Of a DNA stretch of 5,971 nt, positions 5,530 through 5,971 are shown piece by piece. Position 1 is the first letter of the stretch. Each line of letters starts with the position of its first letter. Under the pieces are notes generated by a model. It was given only the letters and a program-made list of their open reading frames with translations. It had not been told where the DNA came from and ran no database searches. This DNA is from Terrimesophilobacter sp036565765. GTDB taxonomy: Bacteria > Actinomycetota > Actinomycetes > Actinomycetales > Microbacteriaceae. The position numbers and the translations under genes were made by a program. The stretch lies in the NCBI RefSeq assembly GCF_036565765.1, contig NZ_DATCXP010000238.1, one strand, 5' to 3'.

Positions 5530-5971
5530 ATGCAGGCGGTACTGTTCCACGAATTCGGCGCTCTGCCGGAGGTAATCGACACTCCCGCGCCGGAGTGCCC
5601 ACCTGCCGGCGCCGTCATCCGGGTGCGCGCGACCGGCCTGTGCCGCAGCGACTGGCACGGCTGGATGGGGCACGATGACAGCATCCGTCTTCCGCACGTT
5701 CCCGGCCACGAGCTCGCCGGGGTGATCGAGGAGGTTGGTTCCGAGGTCACGCTCTGGAGTGCCGGCGACCGGGTGACCGTGCCGTTCGTGTGCGCCTGCG
5801 GGCGCTGCGAGCAGTGCCTTCTCGGGAATCAGCAGGTGTGCGACAACCAGATGCAGCCGGGGTTCACGCAGTGGGGATCCTTCGCCGAGCTCGTCGCGAT
5901 CGCCGAGGCCGACACGAACCTCGTGGCGATCCCGCCCGGGCTCGACTTCGCCGCTGCCGCCGCACTCGGCT
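5530..5971 (+). CDS. Zinc-dependent alcohol dehydrogenase (N-terminal part)
   Basis: First 147 residues of a medium-chain dehydrogenase/reductase, expected to oxidise an alcohol or reduce an aldehyde with NAD(P); the family is normally about 340-350 residues, so the Rossmann domain lies outside. The GroES-like catalytic domain is complete in its key points: catalytic-zinc residues Cys38 (in GLCRSDWHGW) and His60-Glu61 (in VPGHELAGV), GDRV at 79-82, and the structural-zinc lobe with Cys90, Cys93, Cys96 and Cys104 in the classical C-x2-C-x2-C-x7-C spacing. An additional Cys88 precedes it. GSFAEL follows. The exact substrate cannot be told. The gene probably forms an operon with the small SH3-like gene 26 bp upstream, and has its own strong ribosome-binding site. 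The frame is open to the last base. Confidence 0.95.
   Translation, partial: MQAVLFHEFGALPEVIDTPAPECPPAGAVIRVRATGLCRSDWHGWMGHDDSIRLPHVPGHELAGVIEEVGSEVTLWSAGDRVTVPFVCACGRCEQCLLGNQQVCDNQMQPGFTQWGSFAELVAIAEADTNLVAIPPGLDFAAAAALG

Overview
The window looks like chromosomal DNA of a high-GC actinobacterium, most likely a member of Microbacteriaceae. Reasons: most coding regions are rich in G/C-ending codons; rsgA lies close to hisN, a pairing I recall from Microbacteriaceae and relatives; there is a DUF222/HNH '13E12'-type endonuclease gene; and several genes start directly behind a TAnnnT -10 element, as in actinobacterial leaderless transcripts. The genus cannot be fixed from the sequence.

Layout. 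(1) 1-549, +: C-terminal part of the ribosome-maturation GTPase RsgA; its 5' end lies outside. (2) 578-1141, -: an unrecognised protein with four predicted membrane segments, convergent with rsgA and visibly lower in GC. (3) 1142-1383: a 242-bp divergent intergenic region with a possible promoter for gene 2 and a -10 element for hisN. (4) 1384-2172, +: HisN, an inositol-monophosphatase-family histidinol-phosphatase that probably starts at GTG without a leader. (5) 2177-3457, -: a DUF222/HNH endonuclease-like protein whose stop faces that of hisN; both stops lie in an exact 15-bp tandem duplication. (6) 3458-3570: an AT-rich divergent spacer with a perfect 11-bp inverted repeat just before the next gene. 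(7) 3571-5217, +: a 14-segment DHA2-type MFS transporter. (8) 5267-5503, +: a 78-residue protein resembling the SH3-like N-terminal domain of Rv0428c-type acetyltransferases, here standing alone. (9) 5530-5971, +: N-terminal 147 residues of a zinc-dependent alcohol dehydrogenase, 26 bp behind gene 8 and probably in one operon with it; it runs off the end.

The genes do not form one pathway. RsgA and HisN are housekeeping. The membrane protein and the HNH gene look like accessory insertions around hisN. The transporter appears to be a single-gene unit under an unidentified repressor or activator. Genes 8 and 9 form a short operon. I see no convincing new multi-gene system. The best leads are the operator-like repeat without a nearby regulator, the duplication across two convergent stop codons, and the stand-alone SH3-like domain gene.
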